Origin: Pampus argenteus
Taxonomy: Eukaryota; Chordata; Actinopteri; Scombriformes; Stromateidae
Direction: 5' to 3'
DNA length: 64,000 bases
Assembly: GCA_036937835.1 (NCBI GenBank)
Contig: CM072864.1
Location: forward strand, 3,080,001-3,144,000
Part shown: positions 55,643-64,000 of the stretch, piece after piece
Position numbering within the stretch: position 1 is the first letter of the stretch
Layout: every line of letters starts with the position of its first letter
Position numbers and translations under genes: made by a program
The notes under the pieces: model-generated
Database searches by the model: none
What the model saw: only the letters and a program-made list of their open reading frames with translations
Told to the model about the DNA's origin: nothing

Positions 55643-58600
55643 GAAACCTTTGTTTTTCTGCCACTCGACAATTATGATTATTATCATCCATTTTCTCCCC
55701 TGGGCTCCTTTTCTTACCATCCATCTGTCTTTCTGTCCGTCTCTCTGAGGAAAATGGCAGCTGATGAGCTCCCTCTTTTCTAATGACTTGATTGATCCGA
55801 GGGAGGCTGGTCCGCGCGCGCGTGTGTGTGTGTGTGTGTGTGTGCCTGCGTGACTTCATTTAGCCACTCTAACTCAAAGACACAGTGATTCTCACCAGCT
55901 AATCCCCATCAAAGCAATTACTGTCAATTATCTTAAGATGCAGCTGTGTGAGGTTGCTCCTCATCCTTCCTCCTCCCCCCCACAAAAAAAAAAGTAGAGT
56001 AAGAAAGAAGAAACAAAAGAGTTGTTCTTAAGAAGTTCTCCCTGATTTATGATTTTCTCAGCGGTGCTGATTGGATTCTGTGTTGCCTTTAGTGAACGGC
56101 TCAGCGGTTGTTCACTTCTGAGGTGCTGAACCTGTCTGAATCACTTGAGATGAGTTTGAAGTGTAGCCACCGAGGAGAGATGTTGTGTCTGACTCAATCA
56201 CACTCAATTCTTTCTTCTTCCCAGTTTTTTTTTTCTTTTTTCTAGTATAAACTTGACACTGTTCTGAGCTCTGACTGCTGCCACCATGTCGGCTGCTTTA
56301 AATGACCCAATAAATCCACATCTGTGTCCACATAATATTTAATTTACATATTCCAGCACTAACTGAGAGTCATTACTCACACAGCTACTTAAGGTGTCAC
56401 TTTGCAGCCACTTTGTGAAGCTACAATTAGACAAAACTACTGCTTAACAGAAAAATATGTTTCTTTTTTTTATTTTTAATAAAACATTCCTGTGATAATT
56501 GATTTTTTTTTAAAATTTTAATGGTGTGTTTCTTCTTCTTTTTTTAAAATATTTTACGGCACTTGAAGATGTGGTTAGCAGTGATTAGGGAACAGCTAAA
56601 AGGCATGATTGGCACAATAAAACCTTCTTAGTTGCTGCAAAATCACTTCACGCGTCAGCCTTTGGTAGTTTCTTTGAAATTATTAATTGCAATAGTACCA
56701 GATTATAGGTAAAGTCTGTTCTAGTTACTTAGATGAGTTTGAAACAAGCTCAGACTTTGAAACTTTTGAATTAAGAGTAATGAAAATATGGGAAAAGAAA
56801 TACACCATGAGATATATATATATATATATAGCCGGCTCACCCTTCTCACAAACGGAGCCTCCTCGACCGGCGGGACACTTGCAGCTAAAATCGCTGCCAT
56901 CGTCCTCGCAGGTCCCTCCGTGGAGGCAGGGGTGGGAGTCACAGGGCTTCTGGGACTTGTGGTGAAGTTTTCCCCTGACGTGGGGAATGGTGGTGGGCGG
57001 AGGCAGCGCGGTCGTGGTGATGGCTGCCCTGGTTGTGGTGGTGGTGGTGGTGGTAGTGGTGGTGGTAGTGGTGGGCAGCGGTGTGGTGACCGGCACCGAG
57101 GTCGTGGTGGTGCGCCTGCTGTTGTAAGGCCTGCGGGTTGTGCCTGGTGGGCGGCGGGTGATGTACGGAGAGGTTGGTGGCGCCCTGGTGGTGGTGGTGG
57201 TGGTTGGAGCAGCTGTGGTTACTGACGCTGTGGTGGTGGTAGTGGTGGTGGTGGTGGTGAAGAAGGGGATGGAGGAGAGGCCTGTCATCAAAGCCACAAA
57301 GAACAAAGGAAATTACAAAAAGAATAAAAGACGTTAAAGTATGTCGAACTCTTGAGATTTCCCATTCAAGACCTGTAAAAACCTTTGATAAATCACCTCA
57401 TGAATAACTTAAAGCCCCTTTTCATTTTTATTAATCCCCACACACTCCTGTTAAGTCCACACTGTATTACCATAATTGGTGAAGCGAATATTCTCGTCCT
57501 GCGGCTTCTTCACGACGATGCCGGTCTCTTTGGAGGCCTTCAGCTGTTTCAGCAGAGCTCCTTCGATGTCATCCACCGTGTATCTTGTATCTACAATAAA
57601 CAAGAGGTACAACCGCTCAGGACAAGGCCTCCGAGGAGCGCTCCAAAGCAAACACAGGACTCACATTACTTTAATGGTACAGTAGATATATCAGAAAACC
57701 CTGTGTGTGACAGTGGAGGGTCTCCGGGGATCACTTGTCCTCCACTCGCCGCTTGACCGGCTTTTTTCCAGATGAATCGTGCTCATAACGTTTGGCGCAG
57801 ATGTTCACTTTACTGGCCATGGAGGAGAGCCGCTTAACGGCACCCGTCGCCCTGTATGAAGGGTATGAAGGATGCTAAACGATGCTCATAAAATAAAAAA
57901 AATAAAAAAAAGGAGGAGCAGGGTGGGAGCGTTAAGACCTCGGGATATTATACCTTCAGCTACACGACGCTGACATGGATCACAAGCTAACGATCTTTAA
58001 GGGAACTTTGCCCCGGCTCTGAGGATTAACAAACACCACTCTGGACATCTGAGCGGAGGTAAACACGTAGTCACGGTGTTGTTGTTGATTTTTAACACTG
58101 ACGCAAAGTGGTGCAAGCGAGAGATAAAGTTGAGAAGAAAATTAAAAATGATTAAAAAAATTAAAAATAAAAAAAACATTCAGTACCTCTTGTAGTATAA
58201 CTAGAAAGAGATGCTTCTAAATTTGTTATTTTAATAAACTAACTTTTTGGAATATTTTGATCTGAATCTGCATCAGAATTTCAAGTGAGGCATGAAAACC
58301 GAGTAATGACCATTTTAATTAGTTTTGTTACTGCTGTGTCACCAACAAAATGCCATTTAGAGTTTCATCATGTTCAGGTAAAGTTTTGGTTGCTATTGCA
58401 CAAATATATTCAAGAATAAGGCAATTTATATCAAATAGGCCACACCTCCAATAATTTTATGTTTTTTAAGAGAACTGTTATGAAATATTAAAAGAAAATA
58501 AAACTGAATAGTTGAAAATGATCATGATTAATGGAGAAAACGAAACCCTCTCCGCCGTACAGTCCAGTAGTTATGAATGAAAAAGATTTGGCAAACTGAT

Positions 58601-61410
58601 TCCAGGTATCAGTTTACAGTATCTCTCTATTGTTTTTATTTTTACTTTTTTTTTTGCTCTCACCTGGTTTGAAATGGGCCTCCACGAATGCCAGGATGGA
58701 GTTGCTGGGCGCCAGGTTACGGACACGAACACTCATAAAGTCTTTGTGCACATCCGACTTCCTGAACAACTCATTGAGCTACAGAAGAGAGGGAGAGATA
58801 TATATATATATACATAGAGACACAGAGAGAGAGAGAGAAAAGAGATGATAAATGAGGCTGGTAATGAGATCCACGCCATCACAGCAATGACTCCTGTACT
58901 CTATCTCTGAAGAAGAAAGACTGCCTCTCAAATTGGGGTGCAGAGAAGAAACCTTATTGGATGTGGGTGCACAAATTGACATTTAGCTGCAGCCGTGGCA
59001 TTAATTATAGGAACTAGTTTTTCGGGAGGAGCTAAGGTAAATGTCATGTTACCCTGACATGTGCTCCTGACTGGTTTTTTGCCTCAGATGCCCCTGGTGT
59101 GTGCATGTTGTAACAGCCAGAAAAGCTTCATAAGAAGGTTTGATGTGATATTACAGTAGCCTTTAGCTAAAAAAAATAATCATCTGCCCCAATATTTGAT
59201 CTTCAAATTGAAACATTTTCATGCTAAAACATACATACTCATACTCACGTGGTGGTGGATTAATCACATTCACACACGCTTCTCGATACACACACACTCA
59301 TGGAAAACAAATGGAAAATCCTCCTACTTAAACTCACAGGAGCCACAGGGTCTGCAAACCCCCATCATATGATATTTGGAAGACTTGTAGTCAAATAATT
59401 TCTTTCGGTCGAAGGTTAAAAGCTCAGAAAACCACCCATATGCAAACTAAGACTAAACTACCAAGGTGAGCTGCAGTGCAAAAATATTGCTGATTCACTG
59501 CACCCAGTTCAGCTTTTTAAGATGATTTCCTTCATGTACTGAGCGCCTCTAATTTGTGGGCTGAGGTGTGACAGCAAAGAAGGACAGGTCAAAAATAAAA
59601 CCCTCCAAAGCTGGCTTAGGGATGGAAATGTTGGCGGACACGCTCTCTTGTGGATATACTGACCTAGAAATCTCCCGTCCTTTTTCTTATCTTCTCATTT
59701 ATTTAAAGAGAAATGGTTACAGGTTGTGCTTCCTGATGTGTGTATGTCCTTTGTGCATGTTTGTCCGTCTGTGTATGCATTTGTGTGCTGGAAGATGAAG
59801 GAGGGGGGCGGTTGCTGTCAAGAGGCGCACCAGGCTTCAGAGATCGTTAACAAGCGCGCACGCACACACACACACACACGCATGTGTGCACAAATCGCTG
59901 TGAGGTAGTAGATGAGATCCCAGTTGGGGCTAGTGACACTGATTCAACAGCTGGTATATGTGTACTGAGTACACACACACACACACACACACACACATTC
60001 CCATTTCATAAGAGGAGCGAGGCGCTGGCTTGACAACAGAGACATTTGTTCAAAGGTCTGAGCGCAATAGAGAAAATGTGGAGAAATGGAAGCAGGGTAA
60101 ACGTGGCCGGGGCCAAACTGTGATTACTGTACAGGCTCTGTGCCTGGCTGGCTGGGCCGCGGCTGGCTGGGCCGCGGCTGGCTAACGATACGCTGGCCTC
60201 CAGACGTCCAAATGTATGTGACTCAAATCCAGAATAACTTTTTTTTTTTTTTTTTTTTTAAATATCTCAAACATCTTAATTAATCTCACATGAGACGATG
60301 CCGACTGATGCTGTTCTGTTTGGCAAGCGATTGACAAATTAGTCTTTAGTCACCATTCTGCAGGGAGCTGTAAGTGTTTTCTTTCTTTCTTTCTTTCTTA
60401 TATTGAAGTCGTTTCTAGTTTGCACGCAGCGATTGAAATTATTATCAGCAGTATATGGAAATTCTTTCTTTATGTTTGTGAAAATAATGTATATGTTGTG
60501 ATCACCTGCTGTAACCGACAGCAGCTTTATTAAAAGTCAAATATCATCCAGGCAATGTTGTCTCCCTTTGATATGATATATATATGTTCCTCTCTGACCT
60601 GCTGGCGAATATATTCTTTATCATTGTGATTTTTCTATCAGATGTCTGACCAGAGAAATCACTCCAGCCCTGTGTAGAATATTACTTATCAGCTTTCAGG
60701 GTTGTCAAGTCTGTAAAACCTCCAATGAAACCTGCTTGAGGGAGCTGAGAGAATTTGATTAGTCTGGCTCCTGGTGAAGAGTTTTAGTGTCTTGTGCTGC
60801 TTTCAATGTTTTACAAGATTTCTCTAAAGCCACATTGATTGTTTTTTGGGTTTTTTTTTTTGAAGAGCGGGGGGTCGGCAACAGAGAAATGATCACACAG
60901 TACTTTCTTCTTCAGGACTTACAGCGCTTTCTATGCTGCGGGCCGTCTCTCCGAACAGCTCCGACTTGGGGTCTTCCATCTCGGGGGTGTAGAAGATTTC
61001 CTGTCCTTCCACTTGGTCCAAATGCAGGAAACCGCTGAATTTCATGGTGGCTAGAAAGGAGTGAGGAGGAGGAGGAGGACAAAAGATACTGAAACACCAC
61101 AGATCGAAACGTTTTTTTTTCTACCACTCAGTTCCTGTTGCCTTCACACACAGTGCTTGCTTTGGGGTAGTGCCAGTTTTAGGTTAGTGATGGATTTTGT
61201 GTTTGCGTGTGTTTGACAAGGGGAGGTTAGTGAGTTTGTTGCTGATTGCGTGAGGTTTGAGTTTGGCCATTAAGAAAGAGGTTGTGGTGGTGGAAGAGGT
61301 GGATTGTGAGATATGAGAGAAAGGAAGAAGGGAAAAGGAAGGAAGGGAGGAAAATGGGCCAGTTTTACCAGACTGAGACTCGTCCCAAAAGCTGGCCGAG
61401 GCCTGGAGGG
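34551..61410 (-). CDS. agrn: Agrin, 3' part of gene (gene-level entry, spliced, 5' end outside window)
   Basis: Eighteen constitutive exons and three micro-exons give 977 residues plus a partial first codon when all are included, in one unbroken frame. Order: a short linker exon; SEA module (ELFGETARSIES, FVEAHFKP); a 147-codon Thr-rich mucin-like exon ending in EGF1; LG1; EGF2 and EGF3; LG2, interrupted by the y4 site; EGF4; LG3, with the z8 and z11 sites after HNAVTK. The C-terminus is LPKAYSTGFVGCVKDVVV to QCSAAK. Agrin is a secreted heparan-sulphate proteoglycan. LG1-2 bind alpha-dystroglycan and heparin. LG3 with the z8 insert binds LRP4 and activates MuSK at the neuromuscular junction. 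The signal, NtA or transmembrane start, Kazal and laminin-EGF exons must lie beyond 64,000. Confidence 0.97.
36034..36137 (-). CDS. agrn: agrn exon, LG3
   Basis: 104 nt. It encodes ALRDGSLQVGNEAAVTGSSP and ATQLDTDGALWLG. Acceptor CTCCTCAG, donor G|GTAGGT. Confidence 0.96.
37110..37334 (-). CDS. agrn: agrn exon, LG3
   Basis: 225 nt. It encodes EKALLVNKFELSIRTEATQG, LVLWSGKGVERSDYIALAIV and VVLRSSVRVDTNRWIRI. It is the constitutive exon that follows the z site. Acceptor CTCCTAG, donor AG|GTAGGA. Confidence 0.97.
39201..39233 (-). CDS. agrn: agrn z11 micro-exon
   Basis: Exactly 33 nt, between acceptor CCCTTAAG and donor AG|GTGAGT, phase 2 in and out. It adds PESLENPSDQS, aligning with the mammalian z11 insert PETLDSGALHS as recalled (shared P-E-x-L and final S). 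A good pyrimidine tract precedes it. It is neuron-specific in mammals. Confidence 0.88.
41016..41039 (-). CDS. agrn: agrn z8 micro-exon (LRP4-binding)
   Basis: Exactly 24 nt, between acceptor CACTCAAG and donor A|GTAAGT, phase 2 in and out. It adds QLTNEIP plus a split final codon. The mammalian insert is ELTNEIPA, so the N-E-I triad that contacts LRP4 is intact. Inclusion converts agrin into the synaptogenic neural form. Confidence 0.93.
41873..41960 (-). CDS. agrn: agrn exon before z site, start of LG3
   Basis: 88 nt. It encodes IYEKSAGETEAIAFDGRTFI and EYHNAVTK. It ends AG|GTAAGG, so the next base (C or T) always gives Ser whichever z exon follows. Confidence 0.96.
42686..42869 (-). CDS. 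agrn: agrn exon, LG2 end and EGF4
   Basis: 184 nt. It encodes the end of LG2, then HPCSQEPCHNGGRCNPQLDT and YECVCLSGFSGGHCQ, a six-cysteine EGF. Acceptor CTCCTAG, donor A|GTGAGT. Confidence 0.95.
44079..44195 (-). CDS. agrn: agrn exon after y site, LG2
   Basis: 117 nt, phase 0 on both sides. It encodes NLHVDLNLKESLFVGGAPDY and SRLARVAALTEGFKGTIQ. Acceptor CATCAG. Confidence 0.96.
44196..47982 (-). other. agrn: agrn y-region introns
   Basis: The y4 micro-exon is the only exon found. The stretch at about 44930-45400 is repeat-poor, with several TAATT-type motifs, and is a candidate conserved element. The remainder is A/T-rich with a short poly-A block near 46690-46720. Confidence 0.6.
46264..46275 (-). 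CDS. agrn: agrn y4 micro-exon (KSRK)
   Basis: Exactly 12 nt, AAA TCA CGC AAG, between acceptor GGAAATAAG and donor GTAATG, phase 0. It sits in the intron where mammalian agrin has the y site and encodes the identical heparin-binding KSRK. The pyrimidine tract (TTTTCCTCTTCTC) lies about 30 nt upstream of the acceptor. That spacing is common for regulated micro-exons. Confidence 0.92.
47983..48094 (-). CDS. agrn: agrn exon, LG2 before y site
   Basis: 112 nt. It encodes SKEAIQLNVWNTINLERSNR, KGEIMVNKKN and GEAP. It ends in phase 0, so the 12-nt y exon can be inserted in frame. Confidence 0.96.
48717..48881 (-). CDS. agrn: agrn exon, LG2
   Basis: 165 nt. It encodes QKLSMTVVLMANDSNGLIFY, NGQKSDGKGDFISLSLNEG and FRYDLGKGPATI. 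Strong agrin LG2 signature. Confidence 0.97.
49185..49275 (-). CDS. agrn: agrn exon, LG2 start
   Basis: 91 nt. It encodes AERRGAYMPLFNGDSYLELK and GLHLYGHDL. Acceptor TTCCCAG, donor CG|GTAAGC. Confidence 0.95.
49276..51611 (-). other. agrn: agrn intron
   Basis: No exon or notable repeat seen. The stretch at about 50690-51010 is low in simple repeats. Confidence 0.6.
51612..51746 (-). CDS. agrn: agrn exon, EGF3
   Basis: 135 nt. It encodes PTCADVHDPCEPNRCHPSSQ and YKCECPMGREGRHCEK, one EGF module. Acceptor TTCTAG, donor G|GTAATC. Confidence 0.96.
51747..53149 (-). other. agrn: agrn intron
   Basis: No exon, array or transposon recognised. Confidence 0.6.
53150..53379 (-). CDS. agrn: agrn exon, end of LG1 and EGF2
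   Basis: 230 nt. It encodes VRERTAVATGLVGCIRLLDV, NNRVLNLQEN and then an EGF (ECGNNPCQPNPCKNGAACQ, FHCTCSRGFWG). Acceptor TTGTTCAG, donor G|GTAAGA. Confidence 0.96.
53519..53734 (-). CDS. agrn: agrn exon, LG1
   Basis: 216 nt. It encodes FNTGSGTGTVVSKVQISQGR, DNEPHIEGESPRGTDGLNLD and THLFIGGV. It is the only constitutive exon of this gene in the window with an AAG acceptor (TTTAAG). Confidence 0.95.
53735..55175 (-). other. agrn: agrn intron
   Basis: No exon or array recognised. Confidence 0.6.
55176..55368 (-). CDS. agrn: agrn exon, LG1 start
   Basis: 193 nt. It encodes IKYFIPSFGGQSYLAFQTMS, AYHTVRIAIEFRASEMTGIL and LYNGQDGKKDFISLALVNSR. Acceptor CAACAG, donor AG|GTGAGG. Confidence 0.96.
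55369..56840 (-). other. agrn: agrn intron
   Basis: It contains CA tracts (55603-55640, 55819-55844) and a TA run (about 56813-56830) immediately beside the donor of the Thr-rich exon. No exon seen. Confidence 0.6.
55603..55640. repeat. CA microsatellite in agrn intron
   Basis: About 19 CA units. Confidence 0.95.
56841..57281 (-). CDS. agrn: agrn exon, Thr-rich mucin-like segment and EGF1
   Basis: 441 nt. The first two thirds is poly-Thr with Pro, Ala and Arg interruptions, encoded by ACC/ACA repeats. It is a likely O-glycosylated spacer, like the Ser/Thr region that follows SEA in mammalian agrin. It ends with an EGF (KPCDSHPCLHGGTCEDDGSD, FSCKCPAGRGGSVCEK). Acceptor GATGACAG, donor G|GTGAGC. 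Confidence 0.93.
57471..57590 (-). CDS. agrn: agrn exon, SEA second half
   Basis: 120 nt. It encodes TRYTVDDIEGALLKQLKASK, ETGIVVKKPQDENIRFTNY. Acceptor TTGTAG, donor G|GTAATA. Confidence 0.94.
58664..58778 (-). CDS. agrn: agrn exon, SEA domain
   Basis: 115 nt. It encodes LNELFRKSDVHKDFMSVRVR, NLAPSNSILAFVEAHFKP. Acceptor TTCTGTAG, donor G|GTGAGA. Confidence 0.95.
58779..60922 (-). other. agrn: agrn intron
   Basis: It contains CA tracts (59862-59880, 59972-59998), a tandem pair of a 15-bp unit GGCTGGGCCGCGGCT (about 60149-60178) and a T run near 60239-60260. No exon seen. Confidence 0.6.
60923..61050 (-). CDS. agrn: agrn exon, SEA start
   Basis: 128 nt. It encodes TMKFSGFLHLDQVEGQEIFY, TPEMEDPKSELFGETARSIE and SA. 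It closely resembles the human segment VEGQELFYTPEMADPKSEL. Acceptor TTTCTAG, donor GCT|GTAAGT. Confidence 0.96.
61369..61410 (-). CDS. agrn: agrn short linker exon
   Basis: 42 nt with good splice sites (TTTTTACCCAG, G|GTAAAA) and phase 1 on both sides, encoding LQASASFWDESQS. It fits the frame of the next exon (giving Ala-Thr-Met-Lys). The sequence is too short to confirm by homology, so it may be alternative or spurious. Confidence 0.6.
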
Positions 61411-64000
61411 CTGGGTAAAAAGACAACAAGTTAGACAGACACACAAATACATGCAAAAACAACACACACACACACACACTACAGATCAAACAGCCCACAG
61501 GCACTTTCAAAAGTGCCTTCCTCAGCAAACAGAGATTCTCCCTGTGCGACCTTGGGGGTTATGTTGTCCAACATCTATCAGCCCCTCCATATGCGCTCTT
61601 TACACTGCCGCCGGAGAGGAGAAGTCTTGAAACGAAGCTGGAAAGTGAAGGAGATCTGTGTATATATATGTGTGTATGTGTGTGTGAGGTGAAAACCGAG
61701 GAGCATGCGAAGCGCCGACGCCCGGGCTTCAACACCGCTCGTAATCAACAGAACAAATTGGCCAAATCAATCATGGCTGCCCGTGCCTGAGCAACGCCAC
61801 GGAGAATAGGAAGAGCACTTGTATGATTATCGTGAAAGATAACCGTAATTGTCTCCTTAATGCAGCCAGACCGGTGAATGACACAGCCTGGTTAAAATTG
61901 TATGAAAAGGACAGCAGACACCGCCTGGGCACACACACACACACACACACGTTTTTACAGTACTTTCACGGGCAGCACACATCGATTCAGATGTGACAGG
62001 GGCCATAAAATAGAGGCAAATGGGTGAGGTTTGGCCGATAAGACAAGCGTGGGGAAGAAAGAAAGAGAAGGGACGACGAGAGAAATCGGACTTTTAATCT
62101 ACAAAGAAGACAAACATCAGAGAGGGTGATTTTCCAGCCCACTGCCGTGACGGATGTAAAGAAAGAGAGCGATAAAAGGCGGGACGGAGCTATTTGACTA
62201 TCAGATGCTATTGAACTGAAAAATGTAATGGACGTGTCAGGGCTCCACTGGCATATGGAAAAGTTTACAGTAGCTGGAGCTTAGCGTGCCATTAACTTTC
62301 ACATGAGCGTTTGCTGGCTATTATCTTTGATGTCACATGAACCGTATTACCTTGTTTTTTATGTGACATATGGAGGGCCTGCAGTGATTTTTTATTTTTT
62401 ATCTTTTTAAACAACACATTAAGACATCGATATCTGGATAAATACAGACTAAAACTATCTCCATGTCTGAATACCACTACATTTTTTTTTGTAATTTCAG
62501 TTTCTCATTGTCTACCAAGGTCTGACATCCTGTGTCAGAGAGAATAATAAAAGATCTCCTTGAGTGTGTCAGAAGTATAAACTCAACTCAACCTTGAGCC
62601 ACTTCACTGTCTGAGGGCTCAATAAAATGCAAACAATTAGTTTTGTTGTTTTAAGTCCAATAATAAAATATTAATAAATTGGACAGTACGATGAGGATGG
62701 AGGCAGACGGATATTCTGGCATGAGGGACGTGTCATTTCACTTCTAATGAGTGGAGGATCAGCTAAGCCCTCCTCGGGAGGAAATAGATCCAGCGTATCG
62801 ATCCGCCTATCGTGCTGCCTGCTTTTATTGGTAACACTTGAGCTGAATGAAGTATTGATCGCTGGTGTCCTGTCATTGTTGGCTGAGATAAATATTTACA
62901 GGCTTTAGCGGATTTGTTACTGTTGTCTTACAGCTAAAAACCTGTTACAGTCGCTTATAGGGCACATGGCTTCTGCCATTTTTCAGGAATTGGGGGCCAA
63001 ATGTCATCAAATCCATCCATGTGTGCTGTTTCAGTTCTGTTTGGCTATAAATTCTGTGCAAGAGATAAATGGCAGAGGGCTGAAGAAGGCCAAAGGTGGC
63101 CTCATATCTTCAGGACATGTTGTGGATTGTGTGGCAGTGAACTTTGCTGGTTTATTGGAAAGGCTTTGGGACCTTTAACACGCCAGAAATGTAACTCTGC
63201 TCTCTAATTTGTGACCTAAGCTCTTTCAAGTCATAACCTGGAGCTCCCAGGGGAGCCGGAGAGAGGATCCCTCCTTTCACAATGAGTCAGACTAACACCG
63301 CTGGGACAAATACAGAGCAGGATTCAACTGAGGCAAAGGGGAGAAAGGAGCCCTTTATCTTTATGAACCGAGTCTGGCAGAAGGCGCTGATTGGTACAAC
63401 AGTGGCCTCTGGTAGTCTCTCAACTCTCTCCCTGCTCGACTCCTCTGAGAAATGAACTGATGCAAGTCTGGATTGAGATTGACTGAGCCGAGAGAGAGAG
63501 AAAAGAGCAAGATATAGCTCAAGGACAGGCGAAGGGATACAGGATAAGCAGGAATAGAGACACTGACGGTTAGAAACCGAAGCAGAGGGGTTATAAAATA
63601 TGATGTTGTGTATCAAACCAAATATCTTTCAAAAATGTAGAGAAAGTGAAACTCACTGGGGATCACCTGTTCATCTGGTTGTTTAAGGCAGATGGCAAAA
63701 TATTATATTACTATTCCTGACACAAACATTAAATATTAAATAATATTGTGTTGATGAATGTATCAATAAATTAGGGTTATAAATTAAGAAAAACAGAAGA
63801 GAAAAAGACAAGTATTCAGGACAATGATGTAGAGTTAAAACAACATTTTAACGTTAAGAGAGAGACAAACAGGAAGGTCAAGAAACTGATAGAAAAACTA
63901 GTTTAAAAATCACATTTGTAATAACAGAAATTACTAAAAACTCAACCGTATAACATGTTCCAGCAAAAAAACAAAACTGCACCATCATGCTAACAAAAAA
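61411..64000 (-). other. agrn: Presumed agrn intron to right edge
   Basis: No Kazal, laminin-EGF or other agrin exon was recognised on the minus strand, and no gene on the plus strand. It contains a CA tract near 61929-61951 and AT-rich DNA at the right end. Confidence 0.5.

Noticed and set aside
56788..57225. Gly/Val-rich plus-strand open frame
   Set aside because: Antisense shadow of the agrin poly-Thr exon (GGT repeats read forwards).
61411..64000. Further upstream agrin exons (Kazal or laminin-EGF)
   Set aside because: No cysteine-rich frame with splice sites was found on the minus strand. The preceding exons are probably beyond the right edge.

Overview
The window is vertebrate nuclear DNA, almost certainly from a teleost fish and probably a percomorph. 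Split genes have consensus splice sites, CA/TG microsatellites are dense, and introns are small to medium. There is no operon structure and no prokaryotic mobile element. All gene models below were built by hand, exon by exon. Every exon length and splice phase agrees with its neighbours. Homology statements rest on recalled human SHP-1, SHP-2 and agrin sequences, not on a database search.

Layout: (1) about 0.7-2.0 kb, plus strand: a RING-finger, tail-anchored E3 ligase of the RNF183/RNF223 family, called rnf223 (238 aa, one coding exon). (2) About 5.5-28.3 kb, minus strand: a complete SH2-domain tyrosine phosphatase of the SHP family, called ptpn6 (SHP-1-like), with about 16 coding exons and two alternative first coding exons 7 kb apart. 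(3) About 28.4-31.8 kb: intergenic DNA with no supported gene. (4) About 31.8 kb to the right edge, minus strand: the 3' two thirds of agrin (agrn). This covers the end of the region before the SEA domain, the SEA domain, a Thr-rich mucin-like exon, LG1, two EGFs, LG2, one EGF and LG3. The 5' end, with the N-terminal, Kazal and laminin-EGF modules, lies beyond 64,000.

The agrin locus carries all three regulated micro-exons known from mammals: y4 (12 nt, KSRK), z8 (24 nt, containing the LRP4-binding NEI motif) and z11 (33 nt). All three have an AAG 3' splice site. Dense YCAY (NOVA-type) clusters sit just downstream of y4 and z11. Agrin is the secreted heparan-sulphate proteoglycan that organises the neuromuscular junction through LRP4/MuSK and dystroglycan. 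SHP-1 is a cytoplasmic phosphatase that dampens immune-receptor signalling. The three genes share a neighbourhood, and no common pathway is implied.

Most notable points: the phosphatase gene has a distal first exon encoding the SHP-2-type start MTSR and a proximal one encoding the SHP-1-type start MV-R. Its protein is a mosaic of SHP-1 and SHP-2 residues. It lies between rnf223 and agrn, which as I recall are direct neighbours on human 1p36.33, whereas human PTPN6 is at 12p13. Its last codons overlap a splice donor, which allows two C-termini.
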